29,951 bases of DNA from Eubacteriaceae bacterium UBA1433 (GTDB lineage: Bacteria > Bacillota > Clostridia > Eubacteriales > UBA1433): positions 54,774 through 84,724 of the forward strand of contig DCTT01000021.1 in assembly GCA_002329295.1 (NCBI GenBank). The letters run 5' to 3'. Shown here one piece after another: positions 1-7,131 of the stretch (within the stretch, counting starts at the first letter, position 1; the number at the start of each line of letters is the position of its first letter). The translations under genes were made by a program, and so were the position numbers. A model generated the notes under the pieces. The model made no database searches. It had not been told where the DNA came from and worked only from the letters and a program-made list of their open reading frames with translations.

Positions 1-843
1 AATGTAATTGGCCTCTTCCCTGCCCTCGCCGCGAAGTTCCTCGTATGCGCTTTTAATGGCGGCTTGCAAGGGTTTGGAACTCGCTAAGCGCCCGTTGATG
101 CTCAATACTCTAATCTTGCGGTTTTTTGCGGAGAGGTCTGACAGATAGCCGTTTAAACGCAAAGGCAGCTGTTCGTAAGAAACAGGCAGCAGTTCGGCGG
201 CAAAGTCTTTGCCGTACAGTTCGGCGATGCGAACATGCATCTCTTTGCCCTTTGCCGTATGCAGCCTCTGTTTGTCGCTGACAAGCAGCGTAAACGAGCA
301 ATCGGGGTGCGTCAGCGCCATATGCTCGATCAGCTCGGTAATCAGTCTGGCTTCATAGTCAAAGTCTTTCAGGTGTTTTTTGCGCACGGGCAAATTATAG
401 AACAAGTTTTCCACGCAAAGACTCGTGCCTGTTTTTTTTGCGATGCTTTCATCGGAAATAATTTTCCCTTCCACGATAACACTGCGGCTGCCCACTTGGT
501 CCTGGTCTGTTTTTGTGGAAAGCGTGATTTGAGACACCGTGGAAATGGCAAAGAGCGCCTCACCGCGAAAGCCCAAGCTGGCGATGTTCGTCAAATCGTC
601 TTCCGTGGCGATTTTGCTCGTATAATGGCGCAAAAACGCGCTTTGAATAAAGGCTTTGTCAATGCCGCTGCCGTTATCGTCCACGGTGATTTTGTTTTTG
701 TCGACAGAGACGATGATTTCATCGGCTCCTGCGTCAAGGGCGTTTTCCACCAGTTCTTTGACTACATTTAGCGGGCGGGTGATAATCTCGCCTGCAGCAA
801 TTTTGGAAATAATATTTTCATCTAATTTATGAATGATGTTCAT
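1..843 (-). CDS. mutL: DNA mismatch repair protein MutL, N-terminal part (cut by window start)
   Basis: MutL couples mismatch recognition by MutS to downstream repair. The visible 281 residues are the GHKL ATPase half. The N-terminus has the family pattern with KIAAGE (14-19) and KELVENALDAG, in which E30 and N34 would be the catalytic and Mg-binding residues. DDNGSGI (55-61) and GFRGEAL (91-97) follow, and a transducer domain begins after about residue 200. The ATG at 843-841 overlaps the mutS stop codon in an ATGA, so the two are translationally coupled. The frame stays open to base 1. The C-terminal dimerisation and possible endonuclease domain lies outside the window, so it cannot be seen whether the DQHA(x)2E(x)4E nuclease motif, common in Bacillota MutL, is present. 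Identification is secure from the motifs and the mutS neighbour. Confidence 0.97.
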   Translation of the reverse strand, partial: MNIIHKLDENIISKIAAGEIITRPLNVVKELVENALDAGADEIIVSVDKNKITVDDNGSGIDKAFIQSAFLRHYTSKIATEDDLTNIASLGFRGEALFAISTVSQITLSTKTDQDQVGSRSVIVEGKIISDESIAKKTGTSLCVENLFYNLPVRKKHLKDFDYEARLITELIEHMALTHPDCSFTLLVSDKQRLHTAKGKEMHVRIAELYGKDFAAELLPVSYEQLPLRLNGYLSDLSAKNRKIRVLSINGRLASSKPLQAAIKSAYEELRGEGREEANYI

Positions 844-3476
844 TTACTTTCTTCTTTCTCCATAAGCATCTTTTTCAATTTATCCAAAAACACCAGCGCT
901 TCCAGCGGAGAGAGGCTGTCGATGGAAGCAGTACGCAATGCGCCAAGCACGGCGCTTTGATTGGGTGTAAGGCGGCTTTTGTTCTCGTTTTGCGCCGTTT
1001 TCGCCCTTGGGCGAGGCGGCGTTGCCCCCCGTTGTGTTTTGTTGTGCTCTTCTTCGAGATCGGCCAGTATTTCATAGGCGCGCTCAATCACATCGTCCGG
1101 CAACTCCGCCAGCTTGGCGACCTCGATGCCGTAACTTTTATCTACAATGCCCTCTTCAATTTTTCTGAGAAAAATCACGCCTTCTTCTTGCTCTAACGCA
1201 CGGATACACAAGTTTATTACCCCATCGGTGGTTTGAGCAAGGTCAGTCAGTTCATGATAATGTGTGGCAAAGAGCGTTTTGGCGCCGAGCAAATCTTTAT
1301 CGGCGATGTATTCGCACACGGCCCAGGCAATGCTCAGTCCGTCATAGGTGCTCGTGCCTCTGCCCATTTCGTCCAAAATAATCAGACTGTCCTTTGTAGC
1401 GTTTTGCAAAATACCCGACACTTCGTTCATCTCCACCATAAACGTGCTTTGTCCCGTGGAAATGTCATCACTGGCACCGATGCGAGTAAAGATTCTGTCC
1501 ACCACTGATATTTCCGCTTTGGCCGCCGGCACAAAGCTGCCGATTTGCGCCATGAGCACAATCAGCGCCACCTGGCGAATAAAAGTACTCTTGCCCGCCA
1601 TATTGGGACCGGTAATAATTTGCATGCGCCGTTTGTCCGTATCCAAACGACAGGAGTTCGGAATAAATTCGTTGCGAGTTTCAACAAGCTCCACAACAGG
1701 GTGGCGGCTGTCCACAAGGGTAATGCTGCCGTCTTCGATGATAGCGGGAGCATGATAGCGATTGTCATAGGCTGCCTGAGCAAACGAAGCCAGCACATCC
1801 AGGGCGGCAACGGCCTGCGCTGTTGACAATATGCGCTCCACCTGCGATGTAATGCTTGTGCGCACTTGTTCATAAATCTCTTGTTCTTTTGCCAGCAGAC
1901 TTTCTTCCGCACTGAGAATATCGATTTCCAGCTGTTTCAGCTCCTCGGTATAATATCGTTCCGAATTGACCAGCGTTTGCTTGCGTACATAATGGGCCGG
2001 CACCAAATCTTTGTAAGAATTGGTCACATCAATGTAATAGCCGAATACTTTGTTGTACTTGATTTTTAAATTTTTGATGCCTGTCGACTCCCTTTCTTTG
2101 CTTTCCATTTCGCTGAGCACTTCCTGCCGGCTGCCCGCCATTTTGCGCAGATAATCGATTTGTTCATGATAGCCTGTTTTAATGACGCCGCCGTCTTTGA
2201 CGGCAAGGGGCGCCTCGTCATCTATCGCCTGATCGATAAGGGTATATAAATCCGCCAGATCGTCGATTTGGTTCTGAATTTTTTGCAAATACGCGCTTTG
2301 CGAAAGAACGGCGCACTCTTTGATTTCACCGATGCGCAAAATTGAAGATTTGAGCATCAGAATATTTTTCGGTGAGCAAGCTGTCGAACAGATAATCGTT
2401 GCCACACGCTGCAAGTCATGAATGCCCTGCAGCATTTTACGCACCTCGCCTAATGCCGCAAGGTCGTCTCGCAACGCAGCAACGGCTCCCTGGCGCTCTA
2501 AAATCGCCTTCCTGTCATTGAGCGGACTCTCAATCCAGCTTTTCAACTTTCGTGCGCCCATGGCGGTTTTGCACTGATCCAACACCCAGAGCAGCGAGCC
2601 TTTTTTGCTGCCGCGCGTGCTTTTGATCAGTTCTAAATGATAACGCGTAGAGGCATCCAGGTGCATGGCATCGGTTTTTGAATAGCGCTCGATAGCGCTG
2701 ATATACTGCAACGCCGATTTTTGCATATTTTGCAGATAGAGCAGCATTGCGCCGTTGGCTCTGATCAGCGCAGCGTTTTCGGTTTTGTCTTCGAAAAAAA
2801 ACGTATCGCCCACAGGCCCCAACTGATTTTTCAGGATTGCTTTTGCGGTATCATAATCAAAATATTCATCATCCAACAAGCTGAGTTTGATGTTTAACCG
2901 AGAGGTAAACAGGCGATGTCGGTGGTATTTGTCGTAAAATACTTCATTGCATACAACCTCTGCCGGAGCGATTTTTTCGATTTCGCTGAGCAAATCGCTT
3001 TGGTTGCTCAGTGCGGAAAACAAAATCGTTTTGCATTCCGCCGTTGAAATATCGATATAAGAAAGGCAGGTATACAGCGCGCTTTCGTAAGCGCACAATA
3101 AAAAATTGTTTTCTTTTTCATTCAAATAAGCGCTGTCGGTCATCGTGCCCGGAGAAATGATTTGTACGATTTCTCTGCGCACCAACCCTTTTGCCTCGGC
3201 GGCATCTTCGGTTTGCTCGCAAACAGCGACTTTGTAACCTGCTTTGACAAGTTTGGCAATATAGCCCGAAGCTGCATGATAAGGCACGCCGCACATGGGC
3301 GCTTTTTCTTCCAATCCGCACGCGCGGCCGGTGAGCACCAAAGACAGCACTTTGGATGCTGTGATGGCATCATCAAAAAACATCTCGTAAAAGTCGCCCA
3401 AGCGAAAAAATAAGATTGCATCGGGCACTTCTTCGTGAATTTGCAGGTATTGTTTCATCATCGGGGTCAGTTCCAT
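840..3476 (-). CDS. mutS: DNA mismatch repair protein MutS
   Basis: MutS binds mismatches and small loops and recruits MutL. With the start chosen here the protein has 878 residues, normal for MutS1. The mismatch-reading Phe-x-Glu motif is F29-Y-E31 in LGDFYEMF. The Walker A GPNMAGKST begins near residue 623, the Walker B ILDEMGRGTSTYDG is near 700, and FATHYHEL follows. A longer frame opens at 3506, but it would overlap miaB by 17 bases. The ATG at 3476 has a GAGGT ribosome binding site at the right distance, and that site overlaps the miaB TGA, so the shorter start is preferred. The gene lies 13 bases after miaB and overlaps mutL by four. A proline/lysine-rich linker near residues 818-836 precedes the C-terminal helices and looks like normal variation. 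Confidence 0.98.
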   Translation of the reverse strand: MELTPMMKQYLQIHEEVPDAILFFRLGDFYEMFFDDAITASKVLSLVLTGRACGLEEKAPMCGVPYHAASGYIAKLVKAGYKVAVCEQTEDAAEAKGLVRREIVQIISPGTMTDSAYLNEKENNFLLCAYESALYTCLSYIDISTAECKTILFSALSNQSDLLSEIEKIAPAEVVCNEVFYDKYHRHRLFTSRLNIKLSLLDDEYFDYDTAKAILKNQLGPVGDTFFFEDKTENAALIRANGAMLLYLQNMQKSALQYISAIERYSKTDAMHLDASTRYHLELIKSTRGSKKGSLLWVLDQCKTAMGARKLKSWIESPLNDRKAILERQGAVAALRDDLAALGEVRKMLQGIHDLQRVATIICSTACSPKNILMLKSSILRIGEIKECAVLSQSAYLQKIQNQIDDLADLYTLIDQAIDDEAPLAVKDGGVIKTGYHEQIDYLRKMAGSRQEVLSEMESKERESTGIKNLKIKYNKVFGYYIDVTNSYKDLVPAHYVRKQTLVNSERYYTEELKQLEIDILSAEESLLAKEQEIYEQVRTSITSQVERILSTAQAVAALDVLASFAQAAYDNRYHAPAIIEDGSITLVDSRHPVVELVETRNEFIPNSCRLDTDKRRMQIITGPNMAGKSTFIRQVALIVLMAQIGSFVPAAKAEISVVDRIFTRIGASDDISTGQSTFMVEMNEVSGILQNATKDSLIILDEMGRGTSTYDGLSIAWAVCEYIADKDLLGAKTLFATHYHELTDLAQTTDGVINLCIRALEQEEGVIFLRKIEEGIVDKSYGIEVAKLAELPDDVIERAYEILADLEEEHNKTQRGATPPRPRAKTAQNENKSRLTPNQSAVLGALRTASIDSLSPLEALVFLDKLKKMLMEKEESK

Positions 3477-3489
3477 GGTTTTTGCTACC

Positions 3490-4806
3490 TCAATGTTTTT
3501 TCTCAACGCCTTCCAGATAGAAGGATTTGGTATGGGTAATCAATACTTTCGCCATCTCGCCGGCTTTGGCCTCGCCGACAAAGTTGACGATGCGATTGTC
3601 ATCGGTGCGGCCGCTCTGACGGGTGATATCGCTCTTGCTAGGTCCTTCGGCAAGGACTTCCACTTCTTTGTTTAGCAACGCGGCGTTGTTTTCTCCGCTG
3701 ATAACCTTTTGCGTTTCCAAAAGCCGTTGAAAACGCCGTTGAATCGTGTCTTTGTCAAGGTCGTAAACGTACCTGGCGGCCTTGGTTCCTTTGCGCGGCG
3801 AAAAAATAAACGTATATGCGCTGTCAAAACGTACGGTTTTGACGACGTTCATGGTTTCTTCAAAATCTTCTTCGCTTTCGCCGGGAAACCCAACAATAAT
3901 GTCCGTGGTCAGTCCGATGGCGGGAATGCGCGTTTTGATTTGCTCAATCAGCGACAAGTAATGCGCCTGGTCATAGCGGCGGTTCATCAGGCTCAAAATG
4001 CGGCTGCTGCCTGATTGCAGCGGCAAATGCAGATGTTTACATACTTTGTCACACTCTGCCATGGCTTCGATTAACTCTGCGGATAAATCTTTCGGATGCG
4101 AGGTCATGAATCGGATGCGTTTGATGCCTTCTATGTCGTTGATTTGTCGCAGCAAATCGGGAAAAGTCTCTTTGAATCCGTCGGCAATGCCGTAAGAGTT
4201 TACGTTTTGACCCAACAACATCATTTCTTTGACGCCGTCATCGGCAAGGGCTTTGATTTCCTGCAGGATACCTGTTGCCTTGCGACTGCGTTCCCTGCCT
4301 CTCGTGTAAGGCACAATGCAGTACGAACAAAAGTTATTGCATCCCTGCATAATCGTCACATACGCCTTATAAGCATAGCGCCGCTTGGCGCCAATGCCTT
4401 CGGCAATGGCACCTCCTTCGGTTTTCACCTTATAGGCGGCTTTGCCTGAGGCAAGACGCTGACTCAACAGTGCGGGAAATTCTTCGATATTGTGTGTGCC
4501 GAACAACACATCCACAAAGGGATAATTTTTCATGATTTTCGCTACGATATGCTCTTGCTGCATCATGCAGCCGCACACGGCAATGAGCATGCCCGTTTCT
4601 TTTTTCAAGTTTTTCATGTATCCGAGATTGCCGAAAAATTTGTCATCGGCATTTTCGCGGACACTGCAGGTATTCATAACCAATATCGCGGCCGATCGGG
4701 GATCCTGTGTGGCTTCGTAGCCTAAATCCGTCAGCATTTTTGCAAGTTTTTCGCTGTCATTTTCGTTCATCTGACAGCCGTAAGTAATAATATGATAGGT
4801 GCGCAT
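3490..4806 (-). CDS. miaB: tRNA-2-methylthio-N6-dimethylallyladenosine synthase MiaB
   Basis: This radical-SAM methylthiotransferase adds the 2-methylthio group to i6A37 of tRNAs that read UNN codons. The 438-residue length is typical. The N-terminal UPF0004 domain supplies three auxiliary-cluster cysteines: C11 (YGCQMN), C47 (NTCSVRENAD) and C80 (VCGCMMQ). The radical SAM CxxxCxxC is C156, C160 and C163 in GCNNFCSYCIVPYTRGRERS. A TRAM-like tail occupies roughly the last 65 residues. The combination NTCSVRENAD and GRERSR fits MiaB better than MtaB or RimO. It starts 11 bases after the upstream glucosaminidase stop, with GAGGAAG just before the ATG. The miaB-mutS-mutL order is common in Bacillota, where a miaA or hfq gene often follows, so those could lie beyond base 1. 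Confidence 0.96.
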   Translation of the reverse strand: MRTYHIITYGCQMNENDSEKLAKMLTDLGYEATQDPRSAAILVMNTCSVRENADDKFFGNLGYMKNLKKETGMLIAVCGCMMQQEHIVAKIMKNYPFVDVLFGTHNIEEFPALLSQRLASGKAAYKVKTEGGAIAEGIGAKRRYAYKAYVTIMQGCNNFCSYCIVPYTRGRERSRKATGILQEIKALADDGVKEMMLLGQNVNSYGIADGFKETFPDLLRQINDIEGIKRIRFMTSHPKDLSAELIEAMAECDKVCKHLHLPLQSGSSRILSLMNRRYDQAHYLSLIEQIKTRIPAIGLTTDIIVGFPGESEEDFEETMNVVKTVRFDSAYTFIFSPRKGTKAARYVYDLDKDTIQRRFQRLLETQKVISGENNAALLNKEVEVLAEGPSKSDITRQSGRTDDNRIVNFVGEAKAGEMAKVLITHTKSFYLEGVEKKH

Positions 4807-4817
4807 ACTTCCTCGTT

Positions 4818-5561
4818 TTATCCGTTATTAAGTGAATATTTTATCAAGTTTTTATTGAAAAAGATAGTTTTCCGGCTCTGATGCAACGCAAAAAATGACG
4901 TAGGCGCATTTTTGTTTGATACAGTAAACAATTCGGCAGGCAGCGGCGGCGTGGTATCTTTGGTCGCACGAATGGTTTGATACATGTTGTACATAAATTC
5001 ACTGATACGGCTATACCAGGTGGTATTCGCCGCATAGCTCGTGTTAATGGTGCGTGGGGTATATTTGCCCCTGGCAAGATAATTCGCGCTGATTTGACGC
5101 GCCACATAGTCAATGCATTGTTCTTTCGAGGCAAAGGATTTGTTGCCGAAACCAAACATATTGTTGGGTTGAAACATCACCGTTCCCCAGCCGCTCTCCA
5201 ATGCCGCTACCGAAACCAGAAACAGGCAGTTAATGCCGTATTTTTTCTCCGCTTCATAAAACGCCCTTTCCAATCCCACCAGTCCTTTGCGCGTAACTTT
5301 TTTCAGATCTTCTTCGGTAACTCCGCTGGGAATGCGCAGATCCAAATCGTAGAGTTGCTGCAGCGAATAATTCGGAAGGTGCGGCATATTGTGTTGATAA
5401 ACGATAATTTGCTCAAACCGCACCAACGGCACAACCTCCGCAACCTCTGTATTTTCGGCGACCTGCAAACGCACTTCTCTGAGAATACATCGAAAAGCCA
5501 CAGAAAAAACAATCATGACACAGAGTAAGATTACGACAGCAAGGCGCATTTTTTTTTGCAC
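4818..5561 (-). CDS. GH73-type glucosaminidase, membrane-anchored (peptidoglycan hydrolase)
   Basis: This probable N-acetylglucosaminidase would cut glycan strands outside the membrane. The protein has 247 residues. An N-terminal hydrophobic helix (about 6-24) is followed by an extracellular part, so it is a signal anchor or signal peptide. The catalytic-domain signature is ALESGWGT with the likely general acid at E122, followed by NNMFGFG and, further on, NTTWYSRISEFM, all typical of the glucosaminidase (Flagellar_J/GH73, LytG-like) fold. The start is a GTG at 5561-5559 with a GAGAGG site eight bases upstream; the ATG four codons later has no site. A sigma-A promoter at 5606-5634 precedes it, so it may head transcription of miaB-mutS-mutL. 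The roughly 40-residue tail after the catalytic domain is basic and has no recognised repeat or wall-binding module. Confidence 0.88.
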   Translation of the reverse strand: MQKKMRLAVVILLCVMIVFSVAFRCILREVRLQVAENTEVAEVVPLVRFEQIIVYQHNMPHLPNYSLQQLYDLDLRIPSGVTEEDLKKVTRKGLVGLERAFYEAEKKYGINCLFLVSVAALESGWGTVMFQPNNMFGFGNKSFASKEQCIDYVARQISANYLARGKYTPRTINTSYAANTTWYSRISEFMYNMYQTIRATKDTTPPLPAELFTVSNKNAPTSFFALHQSRKTIFFNKNLIKYSLNNG

Positions 5562-5605
5562 GAATTCGTTCCTCTCTTTTGAAAACTTCTTTCATATAAC
5601 AAAAT

Positions 5606-5634
5606 ATTTTACCATTTATTTTGCGCTTTGACAA
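5606..5634 (-). promoter_or_regulatory. Sigma-A promoter for the glucosaminidase-miaB-mutS-mutL run
   Basis: On the minus strand a TTGTCA -35 box (5634-5629) and a TAAAAT -10 box (5611-5606) are separated by 17 bases, each one mismatch from consensus. It lies about 45 bases before the GTG start. Confidence 0.7.
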
Positions 5635-5700
5635 TTGGACTGTATCGTTTTTGCAAAGATGAATGTCTATACTGACAGCGTTCAAATAATTCTGCCGCTA

Positions 5701-5728
5701 TTGTGTTTTTGCGAATTTTTGATATACT
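5701..5728 (+). promoter_or_regulatory. Probable sigma-A promoter for the Asp23-nusB operon
   Basis: TATACT at 5723-5728 lies 29 bases before the ATG, with TTGTGT at 5701-5706 and a 16-base spacer. The -35 match is moderate. It diverges from the minus-strand promoter at 5606-5634, so the region between holds both control regions. Confidence 0.5.
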
Positions 5729-5756
5729 GAATTATAAATACTTTTCGGAGAAAAAT

Positions 5757-6092
5757 ATGGACTCTTTTTTTAGCGAAATCAAAATTTCTAAAGACGTTTT
5801 TGTAACGATATGCAAAATTGCCTTGGCGGAAATTGAGCATATTGCCGCCGTGGACAAAGTGCATTTGTCAGGGAGATTGTTTGACGAGTATGCTTCTGCC
5901 AACCGTCTTTCCATTCATTTATATCTTACCGTCCAATACGGTTGCAATATCCAAAATCTTGTCGATGACGTCAATCGAGTGGTGGCGGGATGTATCACAA
6001 AAATGATCGGGCTTGCTCCCGACAGCATCAATATCTACATTACCGATATGACGGTGCCGCCCACATCAAAAAAATCCGGCATCGGAGGATGA
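5757..6092 (+). CDS. Asp23/Gls24 family envelope-stress-type protein
   Basis: This is a small soluble Asp23-family protein of 111 residues; members occur in one or more copies in Bacillota, often beside nusB, and associate with the membrane or cell envelope. The features seen are the opening EIKISKDVFVTI, the central LSGRLFDEYA, and the C-terminal VNIYITDM-like strand (INIYITDMTVPP). The open frame extends upstream to 5703, but the ATG at 5757 has CGGAG seven bases before it and gives the usual family N-terminus, so it is preferred. The stop TGA lies inside the ribosome binding region of nusB (GGAGGATGATTG), indicating coupled translation. The biochemical function of the family is not established. 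Confidence 0.85.
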   Translation: MDSFFSEIKISKDVFVTICKIALAEIEHIAAVDKVHLSGRLFDEYASANRLSIHLYLTVQYGCNIQNLVDDVNRVVAGCITKMIGLAPDSINIYITDMTVPPTSKKSGIGG

Positions 6093-6093
6093 T

Positions 6094-6522
6094 TTGAAAC
6101 GCAGCGAACTGAGAGAAAAAACTTTCATTATCTTGTTTCAACAGGAATTTGACGATGCTTTTTCTGAAAACATAGACTTTTATTTGGAACGTGAAGGGTT
6201 AAAAAAACGCTATGCCGTCTATGCGCGGCAAACTCTTTTGCGTATTGTTGAAAACATTCACGCCATTGACGAAACGATTCGCAGCCATTTGGTGAATTGG
6301 GATTTTGACCGACTAAGCAAGGTGGATCTTTCCGTGTTGCGCCTTGCCGTTTATGAAATGAAATATTCTGATGATGTGCCCGGCAAAGTCGCCATCAACG
6401 AAGCCATTGAACTGGCAAAAAAATACAACGATGAAAAGGCCGGCATCTTTGTAAACGGACTGCTTGATCGTGTGTATAAAAGTACGAACGGTGTTGAAAA
6501 AAATGATGATGAAAGACGATGA
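6094..6522 (+). CDS. nusB: Transcription antitermination factor NusB
   Basis: NusB binds boxA RNA with NusE (S10) and supports antitermination, mainly of rRNA operons. The 142-residue all-helical protein shows the family signatures: MKRSELREKTFIILFQ at the N-terminus, then NWDFDRLSKVDLSVLRLAVYEM in the middle and the helix VAINEAIELAKKY followed by FVNGLLDRV. The start codon is TTG at 6094, one base after the Asp23 stop, with a strong GGAGGA upstream; no ATG fits. The 3' end overlaps the following gene by about 20 bases. The Asp23-nusB pairing is standard in Bacillota. Confidence 0.95.
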   Translation: MKRSELREKTFIILFQQEFDDAFSENIDFYLEREGLKKRYAVYARQTLLRIVENIHAIDETIRSHLVNWDFDRLSKVDLSVLRLAVYEMKYSDDVPGKVAINEAIELAKKYNDEKAGIFVNGLLDRVYKSTNGVEKNDDERR

Positions 6523-7012
6523 AAAGCAAGAAACCTTAACGTCGCAATATCTCTCTGCCCGCTCTTTACAAATGCATGTCTGCAAAGAATGCGGGTCTGT
6601 TTTTTTTGAAGAAGTACACGACAAACCTGCTGTGCCCTCGACAACCGAAGGCGGTCTTTCTCTCTTTGCAAAAATCATCGCCGTTTTGCTTTGCGCTGCG
6701 TTGTTGCTCGCCTGTTGGGGGTTGTTTTCTCTGCGCCAAGAAACCGACAACCTCCATCGCCAGCTCCAAGAAAGCCATGCGGCGCTTGTTCAAAAAAACA
6801 ATGAACTGACCGCATTGAAAATAGATTTTGAAAAAGCCAGGGCGCAAAATGTCTTTTTTGACAACCACATCGCTCTTGTGCTGGAAGGCAAAGAAGTCTA
6901 CCATACGTTTTCGTGCGCCTCTTACCAAAACAGTCAGTTACCCTATCATATCTACACCGTTGAAGAAGCACTGAAAAACGGGCTGGCTCCTTGCAAAAAT
7001 TGTCACCGCTAA
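6503..7012 (+). CDS. Unknown single-pass membrane protein with terminal cysteine metal-binding motifs
   Basis: I do not recognise a named family for the whole 169-residue protein. From the first ATG at 6503 the visible parts are a short acidic head, a CxxC knuckle (C27, C30 in HVCKECGSVFFEE), one strong membrane helix (about 54-77), a coiled-coil-like stretch (78-112), and a C-terminal motif with C138 and C164-x-x-C167. The latter reads YHTFSCASY...EEALKNGLAPCKNC and resembles the Ada-type zinc-binding module also attached to some nucleases and surface proteins. Three consecutive ATGs (6503, 6506, 6509) compete; a TTG at 6464 is also possible. The ribosome binding site is weak, so translation probably depends on coupling to nusB, which it overlaps by about 20 bases. 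The terminator at 7058 ends the unit. Confidence 0.8.
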   Translation: MMMKDDEKQETLTSQYLSARSLQMHVCKECGSVFFEEVHDKPAVPSTTEGGLSLFAKIIAVLLCAALLLACWGLFSLRQETDNLHRQLQESHAALVQKNNELTALKIDFEKARAQNVFFDNHIALVLEGKEVYHTFSCASYQNSQLPYHIYTVEEALKNGLAPCKNCHR

Positions 7013-7057
7013 TCGGGTAACTTCGTTATTAAAAAAACAATGTTTCTGTTGTGGACG

Positions 7058-7087
7058 ACACGCCGCTGATCGGTGTGTTTTTTTTTT
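7058..7087 (+). terminator. Intrinsic terminator after the Asp23-nusB operon
   Basis: An eight-base stem (ACACGCCG / CGGTGTGT, one G-T pair) with a CTGAT loop is followed by ten T. It lies 45 bases after the last plus-strand stop and 45 bases before the end of convergent mutS2. The minus-strand side has only a weaker T run further away. Confidence 0.88.
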
Positions 7088-7131
7088 GCGCAGTGTAGAG
7101 TGAGCAAGTTTGTTGATACTATTGTCAAAAT

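Noticed and set aside
235..771. 178-codon plus-strand open frame opposite mutL
   Set aside because: It is fully antisense to a clear mutL reading frame and its translation has no recognisable family pattern or ribosome binding site.
3477..3506. Upstream start for mutS giving ten more residues
   Set aside because: It overlaps miaB and lacks a ribosome binding site, while the ATG at 3476 has GAGGT at good spacing and matches the family N-terminus.
5628..5633. TTGACA on the plus strand as a -35 box for the Asp23 gene
   Set aside because: No -10 lies at 16-18 bases; the nearest TATACT is 34 bases away. The complementary strand gives a better promoter for the opposite gene.
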